Source of the DNA: an uncultured Pirellula sp.
GTDB lineage: Bacteria > Planctomycetota > Planctomycetia > Pirellulales > Pirellulaceae
DNA length: 64,000 bases
Direction: 5' to 3'
NCBI GenBank assembly: GCA_903858115.1
Contig: CAIOHR010000055.1
Location: forward strand, 310,001 to 374,000
The notes under the pieces were generated by a model that was not told the origin of the DNA, searched no databases, and saw nothing but the letters and a program-made list of their open reading frames with translations. Below are positions 16,917 to 27,400 of the stretch, piece after piece. The position numbers and the translations under genes were made by a program. Every line of letters begins with the position of its first letter. Within the stretch, counting starts at the first letter, position 1.

Positions 16917-17756
16917 ATGACGTTTCTTGGTCGAGTCTTCACGATTGTAATCCTCGTTTGTAGCGTGGCATTTTTTGTTGCCGCATTATTGGCGAACGCT
17001 TCCCACATGAATTACAAGGAAAAGCTGGTCCTCCTCCGTTCGCAAGTAGAACAACTGAACACGACAATCAAGGCGACAAAGACCGCAAACGAAAAGTTGC
17101 AGACCAGTCTGAGCCAAGAGCAAATCGCTCGTCGTGCAGCTCTGGCAGCATTGCAAACCCAATTGGATCTGTCTTCTTCGCAATTGGCGGAAGCGAACAA
17201 GAAGTTGAGCGATTTGAATTCTGTAAACACCATGCAGAATCAAAACCTGTCGCAAACCATCGACCGATTGAAGGCGACGCAGAGTCAAAACGAAGCTTAC
17301 AAGATGGAGATCGATAAGGTGATCACCGATCGGAATTCCGTTCGAATCGCCGTCATCAAGCTGACCGACGAATTGAACAGTCTCAAAAGTATCGAGTCGG
17401 ATCTAGTCGATCAGGTTAAGCAGTTGCAGGACTCCTCCACCATGTTTGAGGCATTGTCCGACACACGTGGCTCAGCGCTGAAGAGCTTTGGTCTGAGCGA
17501 TGTGGATGATGTTCCTCCTGCTGACCTTCGTGGTGAAGTATTGGCGGTCAACAGCAATCAACTCGTCGAAATTTCTTTGGGTCGGGATGATGGACTTCGT
17601 GAAGGCCACACCCTCGAAATCTATCGAGGTGCTCAATATCTCGGCCGAGTTCAAATCAGCAAAACCCAAGATGACAAGTCGATCGGCAAGATCTTGGCAT
17701 CGTTTCGAAAAGGCTATATCCAAGCGGGTGACAAAGTCGCTTCCAAAGTGCAGTAG
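16917..17756 (+). CDS. Membrane-anchored coiled-coil protein with C-terminal beta domain
   Basis: 279 residues. One N-terminal membrane segment (FTIVILVCSVAFFVAALLA) is followed by a long Gln/Ser/Thr-rich coiled coil (about residues 40-175, recurring LxxQLxxxN patterns). A compact C-terminal part of about 85 residues (RGEVLAVNSNQLVEISLGR...GDKV) looks like the small beta domains of envelope proteins such as FlgT or MreC: a positional resemblance, not a firm assignment. It probably faces the periplasm. A 56-residue single-TM protein follows 70 bases downstream and may be its partner. I do not recognise a named family. Confidence 0.8.
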   Translation: MTFLGRVFTIVILVCSVAFFVAALLANASHMNYKEKLVLLRSQVEQLNTTIKATKTANEKLQTSLSQEQIARRAALAALQTQLDLSSSQLAEANKKLSDLNSVNTMQNQNLSQTIDRLKATQSQNEAYKMEIDKVITDRNSVRIAVIKLTDELNSLKSIESDLVDQVKQLQDSSTMFEALSDTRGSALKSFGLSDVDDVPPADLRGEVLAVNSNQLVEISLGRDDGLREGHTLEIYRGAQYLGRVQISKTQDDKSIGKILASFRKGYIQAGDKVASKVQ

Positions 17757-17825
17757 CGCTCTACGAACAGCCAGCCCCTTTTTGTTATCTCAGATTACTT
17801 AAACCATTGAACTCGATCTAGAACT

Positions 17826-17996
17826 ATGTCAGCTCAAAAGCACCCGATGTCTATCTATACGGTGATGTTGATCCTTTCGATGATCTTCATGCTGTTGGCA
17901 TTGATTCTGATTTCTATCGAGTACTTTCGCTGGCGAGACACCGCACCGAAAGCCCAATCTGCTCAGCAATTTGAAAGCGGATATCTTCAGTCTTAG
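17826..17996 (+). CDS. Small single-TM membrane protein (56 aa)
   Basis: An ATG at 17826 opens a 56-codon frame ending at TAG 17994-17996. The protein reads MSAQKHPMSIYTVM, then a strongly hydrophobic helix (LILSMIFMLLALILISIEYF), then a short polar tail (RWRDTAPKAQSAQQFE). The charge pattern predicts a single spanning helix. It lies 70 bases behind the coiled-coil membrane protein on the same strand, so co-transcription is likely. Very short and without a known domain, but the helix and the context make a real gene likely. Confidence 0.7.
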   Translation: MSAQKHPMSIYTVMLILSMIFMLLALILISIEYFRWRDTAPKAQSAQQFESGYLQS

Positions 17997-18005
17997 CCCG
18001 GCAAA

Positions 18006-18115
18006 GCCGACAAAAATCAAAGTAGTAGGCACATTCCATGTGCCGCCCACCCAGAATCCCCACAAATCTTGAAGAACGGACGGCACGACAGAGCGTGCCC
18101 TCTACTTTTGTCGGT
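18006..18115. repeat. Imperfect long inverted repeat (MITE/REP-like) with nested palindromes
   Basis: The left arm begins GCCGACAAAA (18006) and contains GTAGTAGGCACATTCCATGTGCC, itself partly palindromic (GGCAC...GTGCC). The right arm, read in reverse complement from 18115, is ACCGACAAAAGTAGAGGGCAC followed by GTGCCGTCC. The two ends thus pair over about 35-40 bases with a few gaps, round a short centre. There is no coding potential. A degenerate relative, collapsed in the middle, is at 61395-61458. That a second copy exists 43 kb away argues for a dispersed element. Confidence 0.75.
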
Positions 18116-18343
18116 TGTGTCTGACACGGGTAAAGCTGTTGCGGAATCGATCACAGCACGAAGTTGGTCGATTTCATCTGAAACTAGATGACATCATCAA
18201 AAGAAACCGCGTGCATTGGGCGCTTTCAATCCTGGAATGGTGGAACGGTTAGAAAAACGCAGAGTCGACTCGCACTTTACCTGGCCTAGCCGTTATAGTA
18301 AAGCAAGTTCGGTTGGGGGTGTTTCGATTCAGGAGAGAATGGC

Positions 18344-19975
18344 ATGGATCAGATCATCAAACAAGTAGCGCGCGCTCGGCGACTGCTTTCACTGCAAATA
18401 GCGACTTCGATCCTCCCTTGGACTCTTTTGGCAGCATTTGGAATCTGCTTTGTCGCATTGCTCGTGCCCAAGATATGGTACTTACCAATGGTAGGACCGA
18501 ACTGGCCAACGCTATGGATGACCGCGGCTGCCGTTGCTGCACTGCTGGCGACTGCAATCATCGCCTTCCTTCGCCGCCCAAGTATTCGACAGTCCGCACT
18601 CGAACTTGATCAACGATTCGGATTACGGGAACGTGTTAGCAGCGCTTTGGACTTGAATGCCCAAGATCGCGATACACCAATCGGTGAAGCGTTACTCCAA
18701 GATGCTGCGACGAAAGCGGAACGGATTGATGTTCGTGATCAATTTCCGATTCGCTTTACAGCGAGCATGCCTTGGGTACTTCTTCCTATCTTGGCTTGTG
18801 TGTCATTGTTTTGGGTTCCCGACGCGGAACTACCGGAACTGAAAAAACTGGGAGCGAATAGTCAAGAACGTTTGAACAACGTAAAAGCCCAGACAAAGCC
18901 GATTCTGGAACAACTCACCAAAATGCGAAAGGACCTCGAAGAGAAGGGTCTGCAAGAGAGTGCAGAAGAGTTCAAGAAGCTAGAAAAGAAACTCGAGGAT
19001 CTGCAAAAGTCCCAAACGATCGACACCAAAAAACTCCTTGCTGATTTCAACGATATCAAAAAGGAAATGGAACAACGAAAAGACTCCTTCGGATCGAGCG
19101 ACAGCCTCAAGAAGGCGATGGATGGATTAAAGAAAATCGACAAAGGCCCTGCGGATCGCGTCGCTGATTCTCTCAAAGAAGGGGACTTTAAAGAAGCGAG
19201 CAAGGAAATGGAAAAGCTTCTAACTCAATTGAAGCTGAACAAACTCACCGATGATCAAAAGAACCAACTGGCGAATCAACTGAAGCAGATGGAAAAGGCC
19301 ATCGAGAAAGCTTCTCAAGAACAAAAAGATGCACTGAACACAATGAAGCAACAGTTGCAACGAGCCGAGCAAGCGGGAGATATTGAAAAGGCAGGTATGC
19401 TTCGCAAAAAAATGGAGCAACTTGAAAACGCGATGCAAAAAGCAGAAAAAGCCAGCAAGATCTGCGAGCAATGCAAGAATGCTGCTCAGGCTCTCAAGGA
19501 TGGTGACCCTCAAGCGGCCCAAAAAGCATTAGAAGGAATGCAAGCAGAGCTCGAAGAAATGGCCGCCGACGCCGAAGCTATGGAAGGGCTCCAAGAATTA
19601 ATGGATGAAATGCAAGAGGCCAAAGAGAGCGCCAAATCAGGACAGGCCGAAGGCGGTAACGGCAAAGGGAAGAATAAAGGTGACCCGAGCCGCAATGGCA
19701 GGGGCGAAGGCCAAGGTGCTGGCGATCGTGAAGAATCCGAAACCGATACAAAAGTTTTCGATTCTCAAGTCCGAGACGAAATGAGAAAAGGAGAAACCGT
19801 GTTCGGTGGCAAAGTCGGTGGACCAAACCGTAAGGGTCTCTCCAAAGAAGAGACGCGTAACTCCATCCTAAACTCCACCCCAGACGATCCGGACGCCATC
19901 GAAAACATGGCTTTGCCAAAGGCACAACGGGATCAACAGCGAGAGTACTTCGATTCACTTCGAGGCGGGAAATAG
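18344..19975 (+). CDS. Membrane protein with long coiled-coil domain
   Basis: 543 residues. Hydrophobic segments near 25-45, 57-76 and 138-154 anchor the N-terminus. They enclose a soluble stretch (SIRQSALELDQRFGLRERVSSALDL) of a kind seen in DUF4175-like membrane proteins. From about 160 to 430 the protein is a Lys/Glu/Gln-rich coiled coil. Then come a Gly/Asn/Lys low-complexity linker and a conserved-looking C-terminus (DSQVRDEMRKGETVFGGKVGGPN). In planctomycetes such proteins often neighbour VWA/MoxR genes, but none is adjacent here. Function unknown; the architecture suggests a scaffold at the inner membrane. The preceding gap holds the inverted-repeat element. Confidence 0.85.
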   Translation: MDQIIKQVARARRLLSLQIATSILPWTLLAAFGICFVALLVPKIWYLPMVGPNWPTLWMTAAAVAALLATAIIAFLRRPSIRQSALELDQRFGLRERVSSALDLNAQDRDTPIGEALLQDAATKAERIDVRDQFPIRFTASMPWVLLPILACVSLFWVPDAELPELKKLGANSQERLNNVKAQTKPILEQLTKMRKDLEEKGLQESAEEFKKLEKKLEDLQKSQTIDTKKLLADFNDIKKEMEQRKDSFGSSDSLKKAMDGLKKIDKGPADRVADSLKEGDFKEASKEMEKLLTQLKLNKLTDDQKNQLANQLKQMEKAIEKASQEQKDALNTMKQQLQRAEQAGDIEKAGMLRKKMEQLENAMQKAEKASKICEQCKNAAQALKDGDPQAAQKALEGMQAELEEMAADAEAMEGLQELMDEMQEAKESAKSGQAEGGNGKGKNKGDPSRNGRGEGQGAGDREESETDTKVFDSQVRDEMRKGETVFGGKVGGPNRKGLSKEETRNSILNSTPDDPDAIENMALPKAQRDQQREYFDSLRGGK

Positions 19976-20167
19976 CCTTCCAAGGCGAGTCTCTGATGTA
20001 CTAGACGGAAATCGCCTTTCCGCTAATACTCTTAGTTGCAGACCGCCGATTTCCAACGGATCTGCCTCTTCCATCAAATTTGCGACTCTGCTATTAGCGT
20101 TTCTAACTCAAGTCGTGAGGAAGTAGTCATTCAGCAATCCTCTCATTCTCCCGCAGTACACTCAAAA

Positions 20168-21946
20168 ATGCCACTTATAGTCCAAAAGTTTGGTGGTACC
20201 AGCGTCGCAACTCCTGAAAAGATCCTGGCGGCGGCCCGCAAAGCGATTCGAGCCCAACAAGAAGGAAATCAGGTTGTTGTGGTCGTCAGTGCAATGGGGC
20301 ATAACACGGATCATTTGATCGACCTCGCCAAAGAAGTCAATGAAGAACCTTCCGCTCGCGAAATGGACATGTTGCTCAGTACTGGCGAGCAAGTCAGCGT
20401 CGCGTTGATGGCGATGGCGGTTCAGAGATTTGGCCACAAAGCAATTTCTCTGACCGGTGCACAAATGGGAATCCGGACCGACAATTCCTTTACCAAAGCT
20501 CGAATCAAAACGATTTCGACCGAGCGGGTCAAGCGACTTCTGGACGAGGGGCACATCGTCATTGCGGCTGGCTTTCAAGGGATCGATGACGATTTCAACA
20601 TCACTACGCTAGGGCGAGGTGGTAGTGATACGACAGCCGTCTCGCTCGCCGCAGTCCTCAAGGCTGACGCTTGCGAGATCTACACCGATGTCGATGGCGT
20701 CTACACGACCGACCCGCGATTGTTGCCGGAAGCTCGTCAAATGACTCAGATTAGTTACGACGAAATGCTTGAATTGGCGAGTCTCGGAGCGGGCGTAATG
20801 CACAATCGCTCGATCGAGTTTGCAAAAAAATTCGACGTGCCCATCCGGGTTCGCAGTAGTTTCTCCGATGCCCCGGGCTCGATGATTGTTGCGGAACCCG
20901 AGTCCGCTTCAGTACCTGTCTGCGGCGCTGCACTGACCAAAGACGAAGCGAGAATCACCATTCAAGGTGTACCAGACAAACCTGGTACTAGTTTTGAGAT
21001 ATTCAAGCGACTTGCCGATCGCAAGATCACTGTCGACATGATCGTCCAAAACATTGGTCAAGAGTCGCTGGCAGACATCTCGTTCACCGTTCCAAATGGC
21101 GAGCTCAAAGATGCTCTAAAGGCAGTCAACGAGGCGGCTAAACTGGTCGGCGCAACAGGTGTTACGCATGATGATTCGGTCGCCAAGATTTCCGTAGTTG
21201 GCATCGGCATGGCCAAGCAAACGGGCGTCGCCCAGCGGATGTTTGAATCCCTCGCCGAGGCGGGTATCAATATTCAGATGATCACCACCAGCGAGATTAA
21301 GATCAGCGTCCTTGTAAAGAGATCGGAAGCACAAGCCGCTTTGCGCTCCGTCCATCAAGTCTTTGCGTTACATCAGAAACCTGCAGACGCCAAAGTCTGG
21401 CGAATTGGACAAAAACAAACAAGCGAACTAAGTGCCAGCGAAATCATCGAGCGTCTTCGAAACTCCAATATGGAACAATTGACCCTTCTTGATATCGAGA
21501 TGGTCGGCGACCAAGCACGCGTAACACTGCTCGGGGTTCCGGATACGCCTGGCCTCGCAGACAAAGTATTCAAGCAGGTAGCAAAGGCAGGCGTTTTCGT
21601 CGACATGATCGTGCAGAGTTGTGATGGTTTCCAAGGAGAAACGAGCATCAGCTTTACCGTGCCCGAAGAACAGATGGACACCTGCCTCAATGTCCTAAAC
21701 TCGATGGATTACAAGTATAGGAAAGTGGGTGGCTCCAAGGATATCGCCAAGCTTTCCGTCAGCGGCATCGGGCTTCGCAGTCATACGAGTGTTGCCATCG
21801 CCATGTTCAAGGCATTGGCAGACGCCGATATCAACGTCTTGATGATCAATACGAGCGAGCTTCGAGTCAATGTGGTCATCGATGGTAAGGATGGCGAAAA
21901 GGGACTCGTTTGCCTACAGAATACCTTCGAAAGCTCCCTTGTTTGA
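20168..21946 (+). CDS. lysC: Aspartate kinase with four ACT domains
   Basis: Phosphorylates aspartate at the head of the lysine/threonine/methionine/diaminopimelate pathways. The kinase domain starts MPLIVQKFGGTSVA (catalytic KFGG) and contains LTGAQMGI, TTLGRGGSDTTAVSLA and the TDVDGVYTTDPR substrate loop. About 320 C-terminal residues form four ACT-type units, recognisable as two repeats of the pattern VTLLGVPDTPG/ITIQGVPDKPG plus ISVVGIGM/LSVSGIGL. Such four-ACT kinases are known from cyanobacteria and planctomycetes. The frame is open back to a TTG at 20036, but that extension is not homologous; ATG 20168 gives the standard start, so the protein is 592 residues. Confidence 0.95.
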   Translation: MPLIVQKFGGTSVATPEKILAAARKAIRAQQEGNQVVVVVSAMGHNTDHLIDLAKEVNEEPSAREMDMLLSTGEQVSVALMAMAVQRFGHKAISLTGAQMGIRTDNSFTKARIKTISTERVKRLLDEGHIVIAAGFQGIDDDFNITTLGRGGSDTTAVSLAAVLKADACEIYTDVDGVYTTDPRLLPEARQMTQISYDEMLELASLGAGVMHNRSIEFAKKFDVPIRVRSSFSDAPGSMIVAEPESASVPVCGAALTKDEARITIQGVPDKPGTSFEIFKRLADRKITVDMIVQNIGQESLADISFTVPNGELKDALKAVNEAAKLVGATGVTHDDSVAKISVVGIGMAKQTGVAQRMFESLAEAGINIQMITTSEIKISVLVKRSEAQAALRSVHQVFALHQKPADAKVWRIGQKQTSELSASEIIERLRNSNMEQLTLLDIEMVGDQARVTLLGVPDTPGLADKVFKQVAKAGVFVDMIVQSCDGFQGETSISFTVPEEQMDTCLNVLNSMDYKYRKVGGSKDIAKLSVSGIGLRSHTSVAIAMFKALADADINVLMINTSELRVNVVIDGKDGEKGLVCLQNTFESSLV

Positions 21947-22007
21947 TATCATGCGACAGCTCCGATCAACAATACTCAAACTTCATTCCTAACCAAGACG
22001 AATATCG

Positions 22008-22316
22008 ATGAAACTAGCACACATGGTTTACTTTACGCTTCATGACGCATCGGAAGCGAAAGTGCAAGAGTTGGTGGATGCCTGCAAAAGATATCTCGAC
22101 GAGCATCCAGGCGTGATTTACTTTTCTGTAGGAACGCTCAATAAGGAACTTGCTCGCCCTGTCAACGATCGAGGTTATGAAGTGGCGTTAAATGTCGTTT
22201 TTGATTCGAGAGCATCGCACGACATCTACCAAACGGATCCTCGGCATTTGCAGTTTATCAATGAGCAGAAGCCTAACTGGAAGCAAGTTCGCGTATTCGA
22301 TTCCGATTTGGCATAA
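22008..22316 (+). CDS. Dabb (stress-responsive alpha/beta-barrel) domain protein
   Basis: 102 residues. MKLAHMVYFTLHDASEAKVQELVDACKRYL, followed by PGVIYFSVGTLNKE and YEVALNVVFDSRASHDIYQTDPRHLQFI, is the pattern of the dimeric ferredoxin-like Dabb family. Functions vary (stress response, polyketide cyclases, unknown). It lies between lysC and trpC on the same strand, 11 bases before trpC, so it may share a transcript; I see no functional link. Confidence 0.9.
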   Translation: MKLAHMVYFTLHDASEAKVQELVDACKRYLDEHPGVIYFSVGTLNKELARPVNDRGYEVALNVVFDSRASHDIYQTDPRHLQFINEQKPNWKQVRVFDSDLA

Positions 22317-22327
22317 GGTTGTGAAGC

Positions 22328-23116
22328 ATGGCTACCGTTCTGGATCGAATCGTTGCATCGAAGCGAGAAGAGATCGCCGCAGCCCGAAGACGCCGTGATC
22401 TTCAATCCTTGAAAGAATCCATTCTCGGTAGTCTGCCCGTCCGAGATTTCTTGGGGGCGCTTCGAGGTCATGAAGCCATACGTCTGATTGCGGAGGTAAA
22501 GAAGGCGAGTCCATCCAAAGGGATGATTCGTCCCCAATTCGACCCGGTTCATATCGCAACCCAATATGAACTCGGAGGAGCGGCTGCGATTAGCGTCCTA
22601 ACCGATGAACCATTTTTCCAGGGTCGTCTTGACTATCTCACGACCATTCGAAACGCGGTGTCGATTCCCGTATTGCGCAAGGATTTTATCCTTGATGAGT
22701 ACCAAGTCTACGAGGCAAGAGTTGCTGGCGCGGATGCTGTTTTGTTGATCGCGGAATGCCTCGAGGGTTCCCAACTCGACGACCTCTATTCCTTGATCCG
22801 ATCACTTGGAATGACGCCACTCATCGAACTTTACGAGCCCAAGCATTTACAACGCGTTCTCGATACGGGAACGAAACTTGTCGGGGTCAACAACCGAGAC
22901 CTGCATACCTTTGCCGTTGATCTGGAGCATGTCATTCGATTGAGGCGAGAAATGCCGAACGACGTGAGCGTCGTAGCTGAGAGCGGGATCTTCTTCGCAG
23001 CTGATGTCAAGAAACTACAAGACGCCAAAATCGATGCGATGTTGGTCGGCGAATCCTTGATGCGACAACAAGATGTGCGTCAAGCGGTCGTCAATCTGCT
23101 AACATTTGAGATCTAG
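22328..23116 (+). CDS. trpC: Indole-3-glycerol phosphate synthase
   Basis: 262 residues, the normal size for monofunctional TrpC. It closes the indole ring of CdRP in tryptophan synthesis. Motifs in order: LDRIVASKREEIAAARRR (N-terminal helix), LIAEVKKASPSKGMI (catalytic Glu and Lys), PVLRKDFILDEYQVYEARVAGADAVLLIAE, LVGVNNRDLHTFAVDL, and VAESGIFFAADV followed by AMLVGESLMR (phosphate binding). It is separate from trpE, as is common for scattered planctomycete biosynthetic genes. Confidence 0.97.
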   Translation: MATVLDRIVASKREEIAAARRRRDLQSLKESILGSLPVRDFLGALRGHEAIRLIAEVKKASPSKGMIRPQFDPVHIATQYELGGAAAISVLTDEPFFQGRLDYLTTIRNAVSIPVLRKDFILDEYQVYEARVAGADAVLLIAECLEGSQLDDLYSLIRSLGMTPLIELYEPKHLQRVLDTGTKLVGVNNRDLHTFAVDLEHVIRLRREMPNDVSVVAESGIFFAADVKKLQDAKIDAMLVGESLMRQQDVRQAVVNLLTFEI

Positions 23117-23183
23117 TCGGTGATGCCTGCATGCGATGTTGTGTTTGTGAATCTGCAACCTCTCACTTTTAAAAGTTCCTATT

Positions 23184-24476
23184 ATGAAAAGTCGATCTAG
23201 GCGGTCTTTCCTCAAGGATACGGTTTTCGGTGGTGCAATACTTGGACTCTCGCCGCGCACCCATCGCTCTGTCTTTGCTTCACAACCACCCAGCGAACGC
23301 GTTCGAATCGGCATGATCGGTGTCGGCAATCAAGGTGGGCCGAAGAACAACATGAAGTATTTCTTGAAGAACATCGTCGCCCTCTGCGACTTGGACAAAA
23401 ACTATCTTGGAGAAGCAAACGACTTTCTTCAAAAAGAGGCTGGTATCAAGGCGACGCTTACCGAGGACTATCGACGACTGCTGGACGCGAAAGATGTCGA
23501 CGCGGTCGTCGTTACCGTTCCGGATCAATGGCATGCACTCATGACGATAGAGGCATGCAAAGCAGGAAAAGATGTCTATTGCGAGAAGCCACTAACTCTG
23601 ACGATCGGAGAAGGGAAACCAATGATCGCGGCAGCACGTCAATACAAACGAGTCGTGCAAACCGGAACCATGCAACGCAGCGGAGTCGAATTCAAACTGG
23701 CGGTGGATTTGGTTCAAAAAGGGATCGTCGGTAAAGTTCATTCTGTCCATGTCACGTTGCCGAGCCCTAATTGGATTGCCCGCGCAAAATCCCCTGTTCC
23801 CAATAGCGCTCCGCCGGATGGTTTCGATTACGACCGTTGGTTAGGTCCCGCCCCTTTCCGCCCTTACAACATGAACCATGTTCACTACCTCTTCCGCTTC
23901 TATTGGGATTATAGCGGGGGGCAACAGACGAACTTTGGTGCGCATCATCTGGATATCGCACAATGGGGCTTGGGCATGGACGAGAATGGACCGACCACCA
24001 TCGAAGGAACAGCCGTCTACAATCCAGATGGTTGGTACGAAACCCCCGATACCACGAGCATTCGCTACACCTACGCAAACGGCGTTGTTATGACCTGCCA
24101 ACAGAAACTTGATACCAAGAGTTCTGATCAAGGGACGGAGTTCGTGGGTGACAAAGGGAGCTTGTTCGTCTATCGCGGAGGAATCGTTGCGAACCCGCCA
24201 GAACTGCTGAAAGATATAGAAGTACCCAAGATCGTCAATTCGCATGCCAACGCGAGGCACGTCAACAACTTTCTTGATTGCGTGAAGTCTAGAGAAAAGC
24301 CGGTTGCCGATATCGCAATCGGGCATTCCTCCGCAACCGTCTGTCACCTTGGTAACATTGCGATTCGCTCAGGTAAGAAAATCACTTGGGATCCAAAAAC
24401 GGAATCAATTGTGGGCGACACCGACGGAGCGAAATGGTTGTCCAAAGAATATCGTACTCCCTATAAACTCGGATAG
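23184..24476 (+). CDS. Tat-exported Gfo/Idh/MocA family oxidoreductase
   Basis: 430 residues. The N-terminus SRRSFLKDTVFGGAILGL is a twin-arginine signal, so the protein should be folded and loaded with cofactor before export. The Rossmann nucleotide motif VRIGMIGVGNQGG (about residues 35-47), the catalytic-region EKP (DVYCEKPLTLT) and the C-terminal GFO_IDH_MocA domain are clear. These enzymes act on sugars and sugar derivatives with tightly bound NAD(P); planctomycetes carry many exported copies, thought to serve in polysaccharide use. Substrate unknown. It converges with the sugar dehydrogenase/cytochrome gene, with only 8 bases between the stops. Confidence 0.94.
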   Translation: MKSRSRRSFLKDTVFGGAILGLSPRTHRSVFASQPPSERVRIGMIGVGNQGGPKNNMKYFLKNIVALCDLDKNYLGEANDFLQKEAGIKATLTEDYRRLLDAKDVDAVVVTVPDQWHALMTIEACKAGKDVYCEKPLTLTIGEGKPMIAAARQYKRVVQTGTMQRSGVEFKLAVDLVQKGIVGKVHSVHVTLPSPNWIARAKSPVPNSAPPDGFDYDRWLGPAPFRPYNMNHVHYLFRFYWDYSGGQQTNFGAHHLDIAQWGLGMDENGPTTIEGTAVYNPDGWYETPDTTSIRYTYANGVVMTCQQKLDTKSSDQGTEFVGDKGSLFVYRGGIVANPPELLKDIEVPKIVNSHANARHVNNFLDCVKSREKPVADIAIGHSSATVCHLGNIAIRSGKKITWDPKTESIVGDTDGAKWLSKEYRTPYKLG

Positions 24477-24489
24477 TCGACAAACTATC
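24472..24489. terminator. Hairpin spanning the convergent stop codons
   Basis: GATAGT (24472-24477) pairs with ACTATC (24484-24489) across a 6-base loop, overlapping both convergent gene ends. It has no T-run and a short AT-rich stem, so it is a weak terminator candidate. Confidence 0.3.
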
Positions 24490-27400
24490 GCAACGAGAGC
24501 AAATAAGAAAGTAGATCCGCCGCTTGCTGAGATGTGAGCGGCGCGAGTAGCCCGTCAGGCATGGTGCTTAACGCGTTTTCCTTCTCGGATTCGATATCGT
24601 CCGTGGCAATTGTTATCTCTTTGCCATCCTGCAGCATCAATCGAATCTGTGCTTTGTCTCGATCCAGAACTCGTCCAATAATCGTTTCCCCATCAGAAGT
24701 GAGTATGGATCGAGAGCGATACTCCGGATCGATCACCAACGACGGTTTAATCAACTGTTCAAGCATCTTGTTGCGACTCGGATACTTGGTCCCAATCTTA
24801 TCTAAAGCAGGGCCAACCTGTTTGCCCAACTCACCCACGCGATGACATTGCACACACTGACCGAGTCCTTGCTCAAAATACTCCTTACCACGGATCGCGT
24901 TACCTTGCATCGCAAGCAACTCGTCGACAGGAAAAACGCTTCCCAAGCGGGCGACTCGCATCGAAGCTGGTAGGAAGTGCTCGGCAAAATCGCGGACGTC
25001 GGGATTGGCTTTTGCGATCGCTGCATGAATTTCGGTGTGCAACGAGTCGTGAACTGAGCCATCCGTCAAACCTTGCGCAATCAACATGGCTCCAGTTTGT
25101 GAGGCCATCAGTTTTTCAACCGATTGGATTCGATTATTCTTGTTTCCCTTTTGTATAGGCTCCGTGAGAATTGCGAACGAAGTTCGCAATACGTCGTCCT
25201 TTGGCATGGAAGCGATCCATTGGTATAGCAATCGTGCACCGGAGGTGTCAACGGTCTCCGAACCGATGTGCGGCATCCGTCCTGATCCGGTCTTCGATAT
25301 CCTACGAAAAAGCACAGACTCTGTCGGCTCACCTGGCTTGATCAGAACTCCATTCTCTATTCCAAGTGTTCCCTTCATCGGCAACGCATCGAGGCATTTC
25401 ATTTCCGACTCCGAGCGATTCCAGCGTACGTCGAATGCGGCCGCTCCATTGCCACCAAACTGATGGCAATGCGCACAGTTAACATGCAGATAGGATCGAG
25501 CACGCAACGGCAAAGAACGAGCATGAGCATCCTTTCCGACAAATCCTTGGAATTCGTGATCGGATTTAGGAACGTTTTTGTCATCCCATCGAATAGCGCC
25601 CAGCTCATGAAGCATTCGCCAAGAGTCTTGAGCCAACTCCGGTGCACGTAGTTGTTCTTCAATAAATCCGACCGCATCACCCGACCAAGGTGTATGACAA
25701 ATCCGGCACTCGGTGCGTGAGCCGAAGTTCCAAGAATGTATCTCATTATTCCGACCGACTTTCACTGCGTGCTTTTCGCCTGAAGCTGGCACCAAGACAG
25801 CGTCGGATTGATCCTCTAACCAACGGTACGTGTAGAAACGCCAATCGTTCGGGGCTTCGTAATGACTTAGCTGCGTCTCGACACGAGTTCCGTGCAGTGA
25901 ATAGGTCTTGGAAAGAACTGTACCTTTCGGGAACAAAACCTTGCTCTTGAACCAATCAAACGTGGTCTTTTCGGATTGGAACATCATCGCATATTCGGAA
26001 CCTGGGATGGCCAGATGAAACTCCGTTTCCGCCCCTTCCATCCACATGCTCGCGTTGAGTTCGTATCGATGGACGCCGCTCGCAGGAATGAACTCCCGCG
26101 TCGATCGGAAAAGACCGGTCTCGCTGAGAGACTTCGGGAATTGTCCTTGTTCAAACGATGCTGCGGCTGGGTTGCGTTTGAATTTGTAGATCCCGCCTGC
26201 TTGGCCTGCATCGATGTACTCCAGCACAAATAACTCTCCCTTGCGATCGGTTGCAAAGCAAATCGGTTTGACTTCTCCACCTGCGATCTCTTCCAATGAG
26301 GTTACTTTTTCTTTGTCGAAGGAGGCGGCCCAATAGCGGCGCGTAATCCAATCACCGAACACATACTTGCCCCCGAGTTCTGGAAGCTCTGTTCCGTGGT
26401 AAACGAATCCACCCGTGACAGATGCGGCGTCTGCATGCGTCAGGACAACATCGGCAGGTTGGATCGGAGTAGGCCCGACTTTGATCTCAGGCATCACGTC
26501 TCCAGGTCCCTCCTTGATGCTCCAGCCGCAGTTGCTTCCCGCGCGAACACGATAGACCATTTCAAATGCTTCCCAGCCGACGTCGCCAACCCACAAGTCA
26601 CCAGACTTCGGATCGAAGCTCATACGCCACGGATTCCGCAACCCATAGGCATAGACCTCACCTCGGGCATACGAAAGGTTGACAAATGGATTGTCCGCTG
26701 GAATCGTATACATCACGGCGCTGCCATCTCGAAGCTTCGATGGTCGATCGACATCTATCCGTAAAATAGAAGCTAACAGGTCTCCGATGTCTTGTCCCGT
26801 TTTCAAGATATCGGGTGGTGTCGGATCGGTGAGATCGCCGAGCGAAATGTACAAATATCCATCTGGTCCGAATTCAAGTGTACAACCATTATGCCCACCT
26901 GCGTCGCATCGCAGGATCGTCGTCTCTGACTCGTAATCTATCTTTGGCGGGTTGTCTTCGGTAACTCGATAACGCGCGATATGGGTTCCGTTCGGATGAA
27001 TCTTTCCCTTTTGCACGAGGTAGCAAATGTAGACGAATCGATTCTCTTGAAATCGTGGATGAAAAGCGAGGCTGAACGCATTGATGTTCGACCCATCCCC
27101 CGCCACGCTCTCCGAAAACTTTGGACGAGGATTCGCAAGATCGATCATCAAGTCGGCTCGTTCGACGGTGCTTTCACCTCGGAAGGTGAAAATCTTTCCC
27201 GATTGTTCGATAACAACCCAGCGAGTTGAATTCGCCCCTTCTTGAGAATTCGAAACGACTCGTAGAAGCGTCTCGTCCGGAAAACGATGCAGAGAGACCG
27301 GGGCTCGAAACGATAGTTTTGGGAACACCCGCTCGAGGGCTAATGCGGGAGGCTTGTCTGGCGTTCCTTGTACGCGAGATTGCGTCCATGGGACAGTCCG

